From Halicephalobus mephisto (Eukaryota; Nematoda; Chromadorea; Rhabditida; Panagrolaimidae): 64,000 nucleotides of DNA. Position 1 is the first letter of the stretch; every line of letters starts with the position of its first letter. Made by a program: the position numbers and the translations under genes. The DNA is taken from contig SWDT01000122.1 of assembly GCA_009193035.1 (NCBI GenBank), positions 236,875 through 300,874 of the forward strand. Reading direction: 5' to 3'. Of the stretch, positions 32,219-43,814 are shown piece by piece. Under the pieces are notes generated by a model. That model searched no databases. It saw only the letters and a program-made list of their open reading frames with translations, and had not been told where the DNA came from.

Positions 32219-35200
32219 ATGGGAGTTTGCCAGAGCCAGGAGGAGAAGGAGCTCCAATCCAAGACTAAGCAGATTGACAAAGAATTGATGCAAGGTCATG
32301 CTGCCAATTCCAAAATTGTCAAATTGTTGCTGCTAGGTAGATTTTAATTTAAAATACCCTAATTAACTTCATAGTGGAGAATGAATCAAGTTTCATTCAC
32401 AACAAGATCCATATTTATTCATTTAAAGTTTTTTATTTTTATTTTTTCGGAGAAATTTCAGTGATTTTAACTCGAATGATGTTTGATTTATTCTTCGATT
32501 ATGAGTTTGGTTAATGACTTTTAGAGAATCAGCAACTAAGCTTAAAATCGAAGAATAAATCAATATTAAGTCGTCACAGGACCAATATTTTCGTTTTCTA
32601 AAAACATGTTGTTAGTAATGGTTTCTACGTAAGGGTGCTTGATTTATTCTTCAACTATGAATTTAATGAGTGACGTTAATAGATTACTAATAAGTTTCGT
32701 AATTAAAAATAGATATCACTCTTTTCGGGACCAATATCTTTTCGTTTGCTTTTATTCTTGATCTTCATTTTCTAAGATCACGTTTCAAGTAACGTTTCTG
32801 AGACGAAAAATGCTTAATTTAACTTTTAAATTTAAATATTTTGGATGATTTTTACACAACCCAACATGGTTAATTTCAGGTGCGGGTGAATCAGGAAAGT
32901 CTACATTGCTCAAGCAAATGAGGATTCTGCATGATCATGGATTCTCGGATGAGGAAATGATTAAGCAAAGAGCTGTAGTTTATAACAATACTATTCAAGG
33001 AATGGCGACTCTCGTAAGGGGGATGAATCAACTCAACATTCCTTTCAGCAATCCATCACTTGAAGTAGGTTTTGATTACAAGGTTAAATTTCAAGAGACC
33101 ACTAATCGCACTCGTCGTGAGAAAATGTAGAAAGTACTGTTCTCACGGCAGCAATGTACTTTGTTTGAAACTTTCTTTGATCTTTGTTTTCTGAGAACAC
33201 GGTACAATTAGTAATCTTGGGAAAAAACACACTTGATTGATCTTTTAATTGTAAATTTAAATACTGTTGCCTTAAACATTCGCGCGGAATCATTATTTCT
33301 TCAGTTGACTATTCTCTTGATACTTGTCACCTAAGAGATTGTTTTGAGTGACGGTCTCCAGCACGAATGACGTTTAATTTATTTTTAAATTATAAATTTT
33401 CTAATGACATTTTAAGCATTGTTCGCGATGGGACCTATATTCCTCCATCCTACAATCCTCTTGATATTCATTCTCTAGGGGCAGATTCCAAGTAGTAGTC
33501 CCAACGCAAAGAATGTTTAATTTGTTATTCGTTTACACAGATAATTCTTATTCTTCTAAAAACTTTAAAAAATCAATTTTCGAAAATTTCGATTGCACTT
33601 TATTGAAGTTTAAAAAAGCAAACAATAATTGCACTCCATGTTGAATATGTTTTAGGCAGATGCACGGATAATCCTTGATGTCATCAAGAGAGGAGAAGAA
33701 TCAGAAGCCCCAACCCCGGAGATCACTCAAGCTCTGCTGCGATTATGGTCAGACAAAGCTGTGAGTGTAACGGCTCTCAGTCGGGGTAACGAGTTTCAAC
33801 TCGCCGAATCTGCTGGACAGTAAGTTTATTTTTAAACTATTATTTCTCTCATCCCAGATGAGGTCATAATTAATCGAAGATTTTCTTTAATAACTATTGT
33901 CAGTAACTTGATTTCCCTGTTACCTTGGGAGCGGCTTTCACGGTGTCTATGCATGGGGTACACCGCCTATAAGTGGAAAAATTGCTACATATGATAGAGA
34001 ACTAGAAATTATCACACAAATTATGTTTACAACGAGAGAAGAAAATTATAAAGAATTTAGATAAAAGGAAACGGATAAAGAGTAACAAGAAAATTACGTA
34101 ATTATAGGAGAGAATTGTAGTAAACTTAGACTTAGGGGAACTGTTTCAAGGAATTTACGTACACAAAAAAAGCGTAACTTTTGACACAGTAATAATTATG
34201 AAATGTGATAAAAATGTAGCGCAATCGTTACATTTTCTATGGATATTTGACATTTGTTATGAAAATTGTAACTTAATAATGACGATTTACATTTGTTACT
34301 AGACCAAAAGTTACGATTTTTTATGTGTAGAAGAGAGATGATAAAAGGTTGCAAAAATGTAAGTATAGGGAAGTAGAGCTGCAAAGAATTTATATAAAAA
34401 AGACGAGATTGTAAGGAATTTAAGGTACACACAAAAATAGCTTTAATGTATCGGTATATAAATTGGATTTACTATATTAGCAGATTATATTCAATATATT
34501 AATACAGTGGAATCTCAATATAAGACACCCCATGCTATATGACACGATTTTAAAGGATTTTAGTCATATTCGACCCTCGATAAAAGGCACCCCACGATAT
34601 AAGGCACGATTTGTCCGGGCCCTTGAGGGTGCCTTATATCGAGATTCAACTGTATATTAATATACTATATATAATGTATCTGATATGTCGAAGCCATTTT
34701 AATGTATCCATACACGATATATCATCTATCTTTTTTGTGTGTAGAAACGCAATTGGAAGAGGTCAGGAAAAGGATAATAAAATCATTACAACGGATTTAC
34801 TTAAAAGAGAAATAGAATGTTGGAAAGAATTTAGTTAAAGAGCACATAGATCATTACAAAAGTTCCATCAAAAACGAATAGATAAACCGATATAAAAGTC
34901 CTCTCAAAATAAATATCTCAAATCCCAATGCCGAATTTATTTCAGCATCATTTTCACAGAAAATTTGCCTAACAAATTTTTACATAAGATCACGTTACTT
35001 TTTTTGAATAATAATTTTTCGAATGCTATAATTAAAATTCATTTTTTCTACATTTTAAAAGTATTTTGGTTACACTTTCTTCCTTACATATTCTACCGTC
35101 TTACTGCATGTAAATATTAAATTTAATATAAATTAACCTTTATAAATCTGAAAGTGAAGAAAAATGGTCCCTTAGAAAATGACCAAAAAACATTTAAATG

Positions 35201-37803
35201 GGGGCAAATTACAAATAAAATCAACATTGTTCTTTAAGGCACCAATTTAAATAAAATATTAAAAACCGTATTTTTTTAAAAAACAGGAAAATATAATGTT
35301 ATGAAATTATTTCAAAATATATTTATAAAAACTCAAAATTTCGGATGTTATTTTAAATTTCGAAAAATTTTAGAAACTTTGAAAAATTTGTAAGATTCTA
35401 GATATCATAATGTTCTCGAAAGTTGCAGAATTTTCCACTAGGTTCTAAGAGATTCTGAAAGCTGCCATGATATTCTATTAGATTTCAGAAATTTTCATGT
35501 TTCAAAAAATTCAAAATTTACCATCGGATTCTGGAAAATTTGGAAATATTAAAAAATACTCTTCAAAGATTTAATTTTTAAATTATTTTTAGTTTCCTCT
35601 CCAACATCGAAAGGATCGGAGCTCCAGATTACAAACCTACAGAACAGGACATCCTGCTTAGTAGAATCAAAACTACTGGTATCGTCGAAGTTAAGTTCAA
35701 AATGAAGAATGTTGATTTTAGAGTGAGTTTTTGTAAAATTAAAACATCCAATAATGAACATTTTCAAAGTCCAAAAATATTTTGAAAAATTTTCGATTTT
35801 AAAGTTGTTGATTAAATTTTTTATTTTTAAAATTAAAATTAATTTTTTATTTTTAAAATATCTTTACTGAGAAAATTAACTATTAAATAAGAAAATTAAA
35901 AACTAAAATTTTTAAATAAATTTTTTAATGTTTTGGGTTTTTAAAAATACTTTTTTCGAATCAATATATAATTATTTATAAATATTAATTTTTATTTTTC
36001 CAGGTCTTCGACGTCGGTGGACAGGTTTGTGAATTTTAATTATATCGTTTTGAATTTTGTTATTATATACGGTTTTAGAGATCAGAAAGAAAAAAATGGA
36101 TTCATTGCTTCGAAGGTAATTTTCGATTTAAATTTTAAATTAATAAAATTTTTCCAGATGTAAATGCGATTATTTTCATCGCTGCTCTGAGGTATTAATT
36201 TTTATTTTCTGAATTTAAAATAAAGTTGGAAATTTCAGCGAATACGATCAAGTGTTATTTGAAGACGAAACAACGGTTCGTTGGAATTATTTAAAAAACT
36301 AAAATTAAATATTTTTATAAAACTATCTTGATTCAAATTTTAAATCTTTTAGAATTTAAAAATTTTCAAAGTCATATAATTTAAGAATTTTTGTTGGATT
36401 TTGGAATATTCTAAAAATTGTTGAAATTTCGGAAAGTTGAAGCTTACTGTAATTATGGAAGATTCTGAAAAATTCGACGATATTTTCGAAGATTTCAGAA
36501 AGTTCTATTACGTTTTTGGAACTTTTAGAAAATTCTGAAATGCTACAGAATCTTCCATGAGTTTCGTATTAGTAAATTAATCCACAATTATTACAGAACA
36601 GAATGGTGGAATCGATGAGATTGTTCGAATCCATCTGCAACTCCCGGTGGTTCATTAACACTTCGATGATTTTATTCCTTAACAAAAAAGACTTATTTAT
36701 GGAGAAGATTAAAAAGACTTCAATTAAGATTGCTTTCCCTGAATACAAAGGATCCAATAGCTATGACGAACAAGTAAAGTACATCGAAGAAAAGTTTGAA
36801 AATCTCAACGCTAATCCAGATAAAACTATCTAGTGGGTTTTTTATTTTTAAAATCTTAAGGTACAAATTATATTTTGGAACTTTTAAATGTAATAATATC
36901 AATAATAACGAGTAAGCCATTTGCTCCACCGAAATTAAATACACAAAAAAGTTTAACTTTTGGTCTCGTAACAACTGCAAAATGTGATAAAATGTAATAC
37001 AATCGTCACATTTTTCATAAATATTCGACTTTTGCCACAAAAATATAACTTAATAGTGATTATTATTATTTGTTATCAATCCAAAAGTTACGCTTTTTGT
37101 GTTGATATCGATGGATTGTATGATATATTGATATATTAGATAGAATGTATAGTTGTATTAAGTTCACATAAAAAATCATAACTTTTGGTTCTGTAACAAT
37201 TACGAAATATAACACAATCGTCATATTTTTCATGAATATTCGACTTTTGCCACAAAAATATAACTTAATAGTGACAATTATTATTTGTCATCAATCTAAA
37301 AGTTACGCTTTTTGTGTGTACTGGAATTTGAAAAATTAAAAGATATTAGAAAATTCCAGAATTTTATACGAAAATTTTAAAAAATTCAAATTTTTATTTA
37401 ATCCTGGATATCTCGCTGAATTTTCAAGTGTCATTGTTTGCCATTAACTTCTGGAAACTTTTAACAACGAAAATTATCTAAATTCATAAATGAAAAATAA
37501 AACTTAAAATTTAGTCAAATATATAAATCGGAAACGTTTTTTTTACAAACTAGTTTTAATTTTTATGAAATCTTTCGTGTTAAAACTAAAAAATTTAAAA
37601 ACAAAAATAAAATTGAATTTAAAAAAAAACAAAAATAAAATTGAATTTAAAAAAAAAAAACAAAAATAAAATTGAATTTTCTAAATTTTTTTTTCAGTAT
37701 GCATCAAACTTGTGCCACAGACACGAATCAAGTACAAATGATTCTGGATAGTGTGATCGATATGATTATCCAAGCCAATCTCCAGGGTTGTGGTCTCTAT
37801 TAA
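32219..37803 (+). CDS. Heterotrimeric G-protein alpha subunit, Gi/o-like
   Basis: Ten exons in phase: 32219-32336, 32880-33064, 33656-33819, 35593-35722, 36004-36024, 36079-36115, 36158-36191, 36239-36275, 36597-36832 and 37698-37803; 355 residues, a normal length. It is a membrane-bound GTPase that relays receptor signals. Lipidation start MGVCQS (Gly2 myristoylation, Cys4 palmitoylation); P-loop GAGESGKST; switch I Arg in RIKTTGIVE; switch II FDVGGQRSERKKW with the catalytic Gln; NKKD; TCATDT. It ends QGCGLY, with Cys at -4 as in Gi/Go. The helical domain is divergent, as in nematode-specific sensory GPA subunits; I cannot name the orthologue. Four consecutive exons are only 21-37 nt. The introns hold palindromic elements and a pogo-like MITE. 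The X-box at 31955 suggests sensory neuron expression. AATAAA is at 37915. Confidence 0.95.
34161..34328. mobile_element. Single ACACAAAAA palindrome (G-alpha intron 3)
   Basis: Begins ACACAAAAAAAGCGTAACTTTTG and ends with its complement AAAAGTTACGATTTTTTATGTG. One palindrome only, not the composite. Confidence 0.75.
34426..34741 (+). mobile_element. Palindromic element interrupted by a pogo-like MITE
   Basis: The outer segments match those of 27808-28253 (start ACACACAAAAATAGC, end TATCTGATATGTCGAAGC...TTTTTTGTGTG). The interruption at 34505-34652 has CAGTGGAATCTCAATATAAG and CTTATATCGAGATTCAACTG termini and is flanked by TA. Confidence 0.75.
34505..34652. mobile_element. Pogo/Tigger-like MITE, copy 2
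   Basis: 148 bp, inverted termini CAGTGGAATCTC...GAGATTCAACTG, internal inverted words ATAAGACACCCC / GGGTGCCTTAT, TA on both sides. Nested within another palindromic element inside G-alpha intron 3. Confidence 0.82.
36941..37319 (-). mobile_element. Composite double-palindrome element, copy C (G-alpha intron 9)
   Basis: Reverse-complement orientation of copies A and B, with the linker reading GATTGTATGATATATTGATA. Both palindromes end in AAAAGTTACGCTTTTTGTGT. Confidence 0.8.
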
Positions 37804-40169
37804 TCTTCCACCGGTTTTTTCAGTTTTTTCATATCATTTTAATTTTAATTTTTTCGACCTCTAAGAAATATTACTCCATATTTGTGTAATATTAAATGTA
37901 CGAAAACATACATGAATAAATTTTTGAATAAAATTGAGAAATTCTAATTTCGAATCATGTGAAATTTTTTATAAAAAATAAAAACTGTTTTTTGAACCAG
38001 TTGTTTTGTCTATTCTGGTTGTATTTGTAAAAAAAAACGAAACAAATCTGCAATGGTCCCTGAAAAGAAGGATTTTCAAATTTTCTGGTTTTTCTGAATT
38101 TTGCTTTTTTCGAAAATTAAATTTTTTGGTCAAAAATAAAAACAAAATTTAACAAATTGATATTTAAAATTTTGCAATAAAAATTATTAAACTTTTTTAA
38201 AATCAAGGTTATTGTACTTTTAACATTAATAAAGCAATTTTTCAAATATTTTTGTAATTTATTTTTGGAATAGTTATGTTTAAAAACCGATAAAATTAAA
38301 ATTTTTAAAAATTTGTTAAATGCAATTTTTAGATAATTCAGAATTTGAGAACTTGGTGTTTGAAATCGAGTTTGATTATAATTATAAAATTAGAATAAAC
38401 TTAAGCTTAAAATTAACCCAAGGTTTTTTCCGAAGTTTACTCTTCTAAGTCCATTATCACACATCTGTTCAAAGGAAAATTATCATTTGAAACTACAATA
38501 ATCCGTCAAATACTTAAAAAATAAAATGACTAAAGTCCATTATACTCGTGTAATTTCCTCGTTGTTGGGACAGAAACTATAAAAAAAAGAGAGAACTGTC
38601 GGAAAACTAAATCTGGCCTCATCTAGTCCGAAACTAACATGGAAGGAAAAACGTCTCTCGGCAGGCATCGTCTTGCTATCCGAGCAAGTACCTTTCTCTT
38701 AAGCTACGAGAGCGACCTTTTCCATTCCATTCCTGGAAGCAGAATCGTTTCTCCTGAACGATTGCTCCTTTCTCGCTACGCTTAATGTTGCGACAAGAAC
38801 TTGAAGAGATAACCCGAACATCAGGGACCCTAGAATACTGTAGAGCAGGAATGACTTTCGGTTGTCTGTTGTGCAGGATATACTGTATTTCTTCTAAAAT
38901 AAGCCTCCTTTGGGAGATGATTGAAAAAAATAAGTCCCGGAGCTTATTTTAGAGGAAATACGGTATATACATTGTTCTGTACCTTATTTGTTAAGCGAAG
39001 ATTTATAGTATTTTTCTTATTCGTAATCTTAATACTTATTTTGTTTAGAATTAAAAAGTGCTGTAAAATTTAATTTTTTTTCAAAGTTTTATGAGAAACT
39101 CTATTTAAAAAAATCAAATTCGTTTGAAAAATAACGTCAATGCTTGAGAATTTACTTCCTGATATGAAGAAAAGCATGTTTATTTTTAAAAAATGTGTAA
39201 TTGAGTTTAGAGTAAAATATCAAGGATTGAGAGTGAATGTTATAATTCAGAAACCATTTTTCCATGTTTAAATATGAATCAAATTCGTTAGACAATGGAT
39301 ATTGAAACTGATTTTTCAATAAGAGGGAACACTCTTTTCTTTTTGTAGAAATGAATTAAATTTGCTTGGAAAAAAATACCGATGTTTAGGAATTTAGTTG
39401 TTGATATGATAGGGAACACTTTTCTTTTTGTAGAAATGAATTAAATTTGCTTAGAAAAGAATACTGATGTTTAAGAATTTAGTTGTTGATATGATAGGGA
39501 ACACTCTTCTCTTTATATAAATGAATTAAATTTGCTTAGAAAAGAATACCGATATTTAGGAATTTAGCTTCTGATATAAAAAAAAACATTTTGATGTTGA
39601 ATTTAGGAATAACAATTGCTATTAATTATATAATCTTTGATCACAAGCATAACTACTACTTTAAGTCCTACGACCAAATGTTCATGAAAATCCATTCAGT
39701 ATTTATCAAATTAGAGCTATTTAAAATAGGGACTTGGGATATTCTATATCTTTATAGAAATAGTCTGTCTTGTTTTAATTATTTAGTGAACATTGACGTT
39801 ACAATAAACACATTTATTATAAAAAAGCAATTTTCATTAAATTGGCATCATTTGGAAATTGAAATAACAAAACTAGACTTTAGTGATTTCATAATTTGGA
39901 TTCTATTAACATTATTTTGCTCTAAAAAACATCATTGCAAAATACTTTTGTTGTGAATTTTAAAAATTTATAAAAATTTCCACAATTAAAAGTTTTCCAT
40001 GTTGATTTTAAAATCACATAATTGTAAAAATTAAAAACAAATATTCTTTCGAAATTATCTCGAAAGGAATTTCTAAAATCTTAAAGATTCAGAATTTATA
40101 GTCTTAAAAGTAAAAAATGTTAATCAAAGGTAAAACTATCCAAAATATAGGTTTTTTATTATTGCATGT
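37804..40169. other. Intergenic, with short repeats and two orphan frames
   Basis: Holds the 3' end of the G-alpha transcript, then AT-rich DNA. At 38639-38785 a 48-residue frame starting MEGKTSLGRHRL lies in a GC-richer patch 60 bp after TATAAAAAAAAGAG. At 38879-38966 a small inverted repeat (TACTGTATTTCTTCTAAAATAAGC and its complement) looks like a short MITE. At about 39290-39580 an 85-bp unit (GGGAACACTCTTTTCTTTTTGTAG...) repeats three to four times. At 39591-39956 a 121-residue AT-rich frame follows the repeat; I see no domain in it and treat it as unproven. Confidence 0.45.
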
Positions 40170-40486
40170 TCAACTGCATTCCACAAATCCGGGTTGGTCA
40201 TCGATGAACTTCTTTAATTGGTCCATCCTCATTTCATATACCTGAATTCGAAAATCCAATTGGATCCAGAACCGGATAATCATCTCAGATTTGCGGATCT
40301 GCACTTCTTTCTGAGATTGAAACATTTTTCGCTCATCTTTTTCTGCAAATAAAAAAGATCCAACTGGAAATTCATCCAGATGACAAAAAAAATCCGTCCT
40401 AAAAACGGATAAACGTGATTTATTTGGCTCTCTGGTTTCTGGATCTGTGGAGGCGTGCCAGAGCCGGGTTTGGGTCCACTTGACAT
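40170..40486 (-). CDS. Tiny conserved-looking protein, unknown function
   Basis: Two exons in phase on the minus strand: 40486-40415 and 40310-40170; 70 residues. The start is MSSGPKPGSGTPPQIQKPES; the second exon, after a TTTCAATCTCAG acceptor, is highly charged and helical (KEVQIRKSEMIIRFW, YEMRMDQLKKFIDDQPGF), and the protein ends VECS. AATAAA lies about 10 bp past the stop on this strand (40160-40155), supporting a real 3' end. No signal peptide or membrane segment; a small intracellular subunit-like protein is plausible. I do not recognise the family. A longer reading of the second exon in the same frame upstream has no start codon. The start codon is 66 bp from that of the divergent DB-domain gene. 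Confidence 0.55.
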
Positions 40487-40552
40487 GGATCCATGGTCCT
40501 CGATATATAAACGGAGGATGAAGATGGGTAGATCTTATTGAAATCTGGAACC
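40487..40552. promoter_or_regulatory. 66-bp divergent promoter candidate
   Basis: The start codons of the tiny minus-strand gene and the DB-domain gene are separated by only 66 bp, which contains CGATATATAAACGG. Either the region is bidirectional or transcription of one gene starts inside the other. Confidence 0.4.
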
Positions 40553-41806
40553 ATGATTGGGAAACTCTTAATTCTAGCACTCTGTGTGGAAGTTACTGTA
40601 GCTTGCTTTGGATTAGGTAAGATAAACCAAGTTTCGATTAATTTTAACTTGATTATCTTCAGGAGGATGTGGAGGCTGTGGTATGGTCTGCGGCAGATAC
40701 TGTGCCAAAGCCAAAGGAGCAAGGACTCTGACCATTGATTCTGGAGACGCCATTGGTTCCAAAAAAGAATTCGATGTAAGATCATAACTTTATTTAATTC
40801 TTGTGGTGATGAGTAGTTTCAGAACCCTGACGATGAATTTCTTGCTTGCTGTCAGGACAGAGGTCTGCCAGATGCTTGTCTGGGTAAATGTAACTACAGA
40901 AGTTACACGGCCACTGCTGTGAGTTTTTAATTAATTAGATATATCGTGGTAAACTCGATTTGTTAAAATTGAATAAGGATGAAAAGAAGTTCGGCGGAAG
41001 ATTTGAGAAAAGTGAGATGAACATAGGATAGCATCGTATTCTTCTCAGAAATGCGCATGATGTCATTTTGATTGTTCTTTTTGTGCATCGTGTTTTTTAG
41101 AGTTTGGTACAAAATTTGAGGAAGTAAGAATCAGTATGGAACAATATCGTATCTTTATAAAAACTACATACAATACTACGATAGATTAGTTTGTTTGTAT
41201 CTTATGATATATTTTGGCGAAACTTAAGCATACGCTGGCAAATTAATCATATTATTAATAGATTTGAATTGAAACGGTCATTTCAGTTGAGAGCAATGTT
41301 CTTCCGTCTGGATGCTTGTCCAATTGAAGCCGCTTCTGCCATCCACTTCTGCGCCAGTGGTGGCAAAGACCACAGAACTTGTTGTGGAAGAAACGGAGTC
41401 GGAGCTACAGAAGCCGGAGCTAGATGCTTCATCTTCTGCGATGAGGTATGTTTAATTTCAGAGATTAAACGTGCTTGTTAGAGCAAATTAAAGAAATAAT
41501 ATGTATTTTTTTCTTCAGGAACCCCGGAACCGAACTCAATTGGATCTGTCTTTCCTTCCTTGTCTCGAACGATTTAACCAAATGAAGCAGTGCTTCTATA
41601 CTGAATCCATACAGTCCAAACAACCAGCTTTCCCTTATTCTCGCAACCCTCTTCCTCAGTCCCCGATTCACCCAACAAATTATCCATCACCAAACTCCCC
41701 CAATAGTCACACGAATCAATTCGGAATACAGCGATTCGACGGGGCAGTCGCTAGGCCTTCTTCTGGAATCAAACCTCTTCAGCCTTTAGCTGTCTCTCCC
41801 ATTTGA
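40553..41806 (+). CDS. Secreted DB-domain protein (nematode cysteine-rich)
   Basis: Five exons in phase: 40553-40616, 40663-40775, 40823-40918, 41287-41445 and 41519-41806; 239 residues. Signal peptide of about 17 residues (MIGKLLILALCVEVTVA), then a Gly/Cys-rich CGGCGMVCGRYC segment. A DB domain follows from about residue 60, with CCQDRGLPDACLGKC, then ...DACPIEAASAIHFCASGG, a TCCGRNGV...CFIFCDE segment, and a final Cys pair in the last exon (LPCLERFNQMKQCF). This 12-cysteine pattern is the nematode DB module. The last 70 residues are Pro/Ser/Asn-rich and probably unstructured. DB proteins are extracellular, some binding neuronal or cuticle partners; the role here is unknown. TATATAAA lies about 50 bp before the start (40501). 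Confidence 0.9.
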
Positions 41807-42455
41807 AGTTAAATTATAGAGTAATTAACACGTGCAATATGAGTGCCCATTCAATTTTCATTAAGAACGAATATAAAAAGTTTATTCTAATCTTTACTTC
41901 TCAATGATTCATTGTTGTTGACCAATGTTGAAAAATTTTGAAAGTGGGTGAGTTTCAACAGTCGATAATTATCAAATATAGATGTAATATTAATTAAGGT
42001 TTTTTCACATGAGAATAAAGTGTTTTACAATAATCCAGATTGAAATTTTCTAGAAAAGTCCATGCTAAATCAAGCTAAAATCTTTTAAGGCTCATTCTAC
42101 AAAATTGCACTTTTTTACACAACATTTATGACATCCTTAGAGTTGAACAAAAATATCTGAGATACTCCTTAAAGTGGTGAAGATCTTAATTTATCAGCTA
42201 TAAGAATAATTTGTAATCATCCACTGTCACATGTCTAAAATTGTATGTCACATAATGATGCAGGTACAAAGGTCGGAATTAAATCGCCAGTAGCCTTAAA
42301 GGAAAATCCAAAGCCCCGCCCAGTCAGCCGACGTTTTAAGAGGTGAGACAAAAGAGATTTTGAAGAACTTCATCTCTAAACCGGTCCGAGTTTGGTCCAC
42401 GTTAGACGAAAATCGCTCCTTGTTTGATTTTATATAAAAGACAAGTATTGGAATA
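41807..42455. other. Intergenic, nothing identified
   Basis: No gene, RNA or repeat is clear here. A GC-richer patch at 42290-42420 (GCCCCGCCCAGTCAGCC) has no supported function. Confidence 0.5.
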
Positions 42456-42605
42456 TTACACTACAGTAGGAACAGAAAGTTTTTCACATGATCCTGGAGC
42501 TTCACAAGTGGCACAACATCTAATATACTCATCATTAATATTACAACGAAATGGATACAATTTACTAAGATCTATACAAGATTGTGTAGTTGTATCAAAA
42601 TGCTT
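42456..42605 (-). CDS. Cysteine-rich open segment downstream of the chemoreceptor
   Basis: On the minus strand, after GGTGGAAATAG, 49 residues are open: a start like KHFDTTTQSC, then six cysteines in a compact run (SCIDLSKLYPFRC, EYIRCCATC, APGSC), then a stop. The pattern looks like a small disulfide domain, faintly ShK- or TIL-like. It is in the same frame as the chemoreceptor, separated from LTK by 27 nt with three stops but bounded by GT and AG. It may be a terminal exon of that gene, of another transcript, or chance. No upstream signal-peptide exon was found. Confidence 0.3.
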   Translation of the reverse strand, partial: KHFDTTTQSCIDLSKLYPFRCNINDEYIRCCATCEAPGSCEKLSVPTVV

Positions 42606-42626
42606 CTATTTCCACCATCAAACGAA

Positions 42627-43814
42627 CTACACTTTCGTTAATTTTTTACAAAACTTTTTCATGTTCCTTCTGTATTCTGGAACGCTGATTAACATTGAAA
42701 TTGTAGTCACAGTTGGACCACATTCAAGCAGGGCAATGAAAGGCAATAAATAAGGAACCCCTAGTACACTAAACATAACAAGTGTGATCAGAGGAAAAGA
42801 GAGCATCAAAAAGTGAAAAACTAGTTGGATGGTCATTGTGTTTTGGATTCCTCGAAAGACGTACCGCTGTTCGATGTGAAGGTTATCTTGACGAAGGAAA
42901 ACATATACTTTGTAGTTGAAGAAGACGGCTAAAGAAAAGCTTATGGACGTCAGAAAGCCGCAGCAGAAGAAAGCAATCAGAAAGTAGGGAGAGAACTGAA
43001 AATCATAAGATCGGACATTCTTAAGCATTTAACGCAAATGCCGATTTGTGTAATGACTTTTTAGATTTTTAGTACTACTAAAACCGTTTGCATTGCAAAA
43101 CTGATCAGAACAAAGTAAATAGTATCCAGAAAATCAGGAATATAGATTCCCTGGATCCTACAATAGATCTTGAGTAATACTCAAAAATCATTTTTCTGAA
43201 TCACCACCAAATCAAAACAATGAAAATTATCTGAATTATAAAATTTATGAACTTACCACTTTGGCCCCCACAATATTCCAGTACTTCCCCTCTTCGTGTC
43301 CGACTAAATACGATCTCATCCTGATTTCCGCCATATCCACCGGTGATGGCTCGAAGGCTGCATAAAACAAAGTAGTAATTCCAATATTGAGACATATGAC
43401 GATAAAATACAGTAACATCCTCGATGAGAAATGGACGTTTTGCTTTTTACAAATCAATAAATACCGAATATAGAAGGGAATTGTTACGGCATACAAGCAC
43501 GAATTTGCCGTGAAAATCCACACGATGAGACAAAATTTGATAATCAGAGGATCAAGTTCATAATTAAATCTAGTGATGGCAAAGGTGTAGTAGTCATGTT
43601 TGTATAAAACGTCTAATCTTAGCGTAGCTGTAATTATAGAGAATATGAGGTCGAAAATACTGTTACTGGCAACAGCGAAGAAATATCCTTCGATCGTTTT
43701 GTTCTTCTTAGAAAAAAGGATCAGTCCAATGAAAAAAAGTATCAAACAGATTCCGAAGCAAGAAACAATGTTTGTAACCATGATGATCCAATTACTCATC
43801 GATTCACCGGCCAT
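42627..43814 (-). CDS. Nematode serpentine chemoreceptor (7TM GPCR, Str-superfamily type)
   Basis: Two exons in phase on the minus strand: 43814-43257 and 42995-42627; 308 residues, typical for a nematode chemoreceptor. Seven membrane helices can be traced: WIIMVTNIVSCFGICLILF, YFFAVASNSIFDLIFSII, LIIKFCLIVWIFTANSCLY, LLYFIVICLNIGITTLFY, FSPYFLIAFFCCGFLTSI, IQLVFHFLMLSFPLITLVM and LLPFIALLECGPTVTTI. The conserved end ISVPEYRRNMKKF follows. This suggests the srd/srh/sri/str group; I cannot choose the subfamily. I chose the ATG giving MAGESMSN; the frame extends 13 codons further up to 43853. The 261-bp intron contains an open hydrophobic segment (IPDFLDTIYFVLISFAMQ) that is not needed for seven helices. 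Likely ligand and neuron unknown. Confidence 0.85.

Noticed and set aside
39591..39956. 121-residue AT-rich frame
   Set aside because: Longest orphan frame, but at this base composition one of this length is expected by chance in 64 kb on six frames; no splice or poly(A) support.
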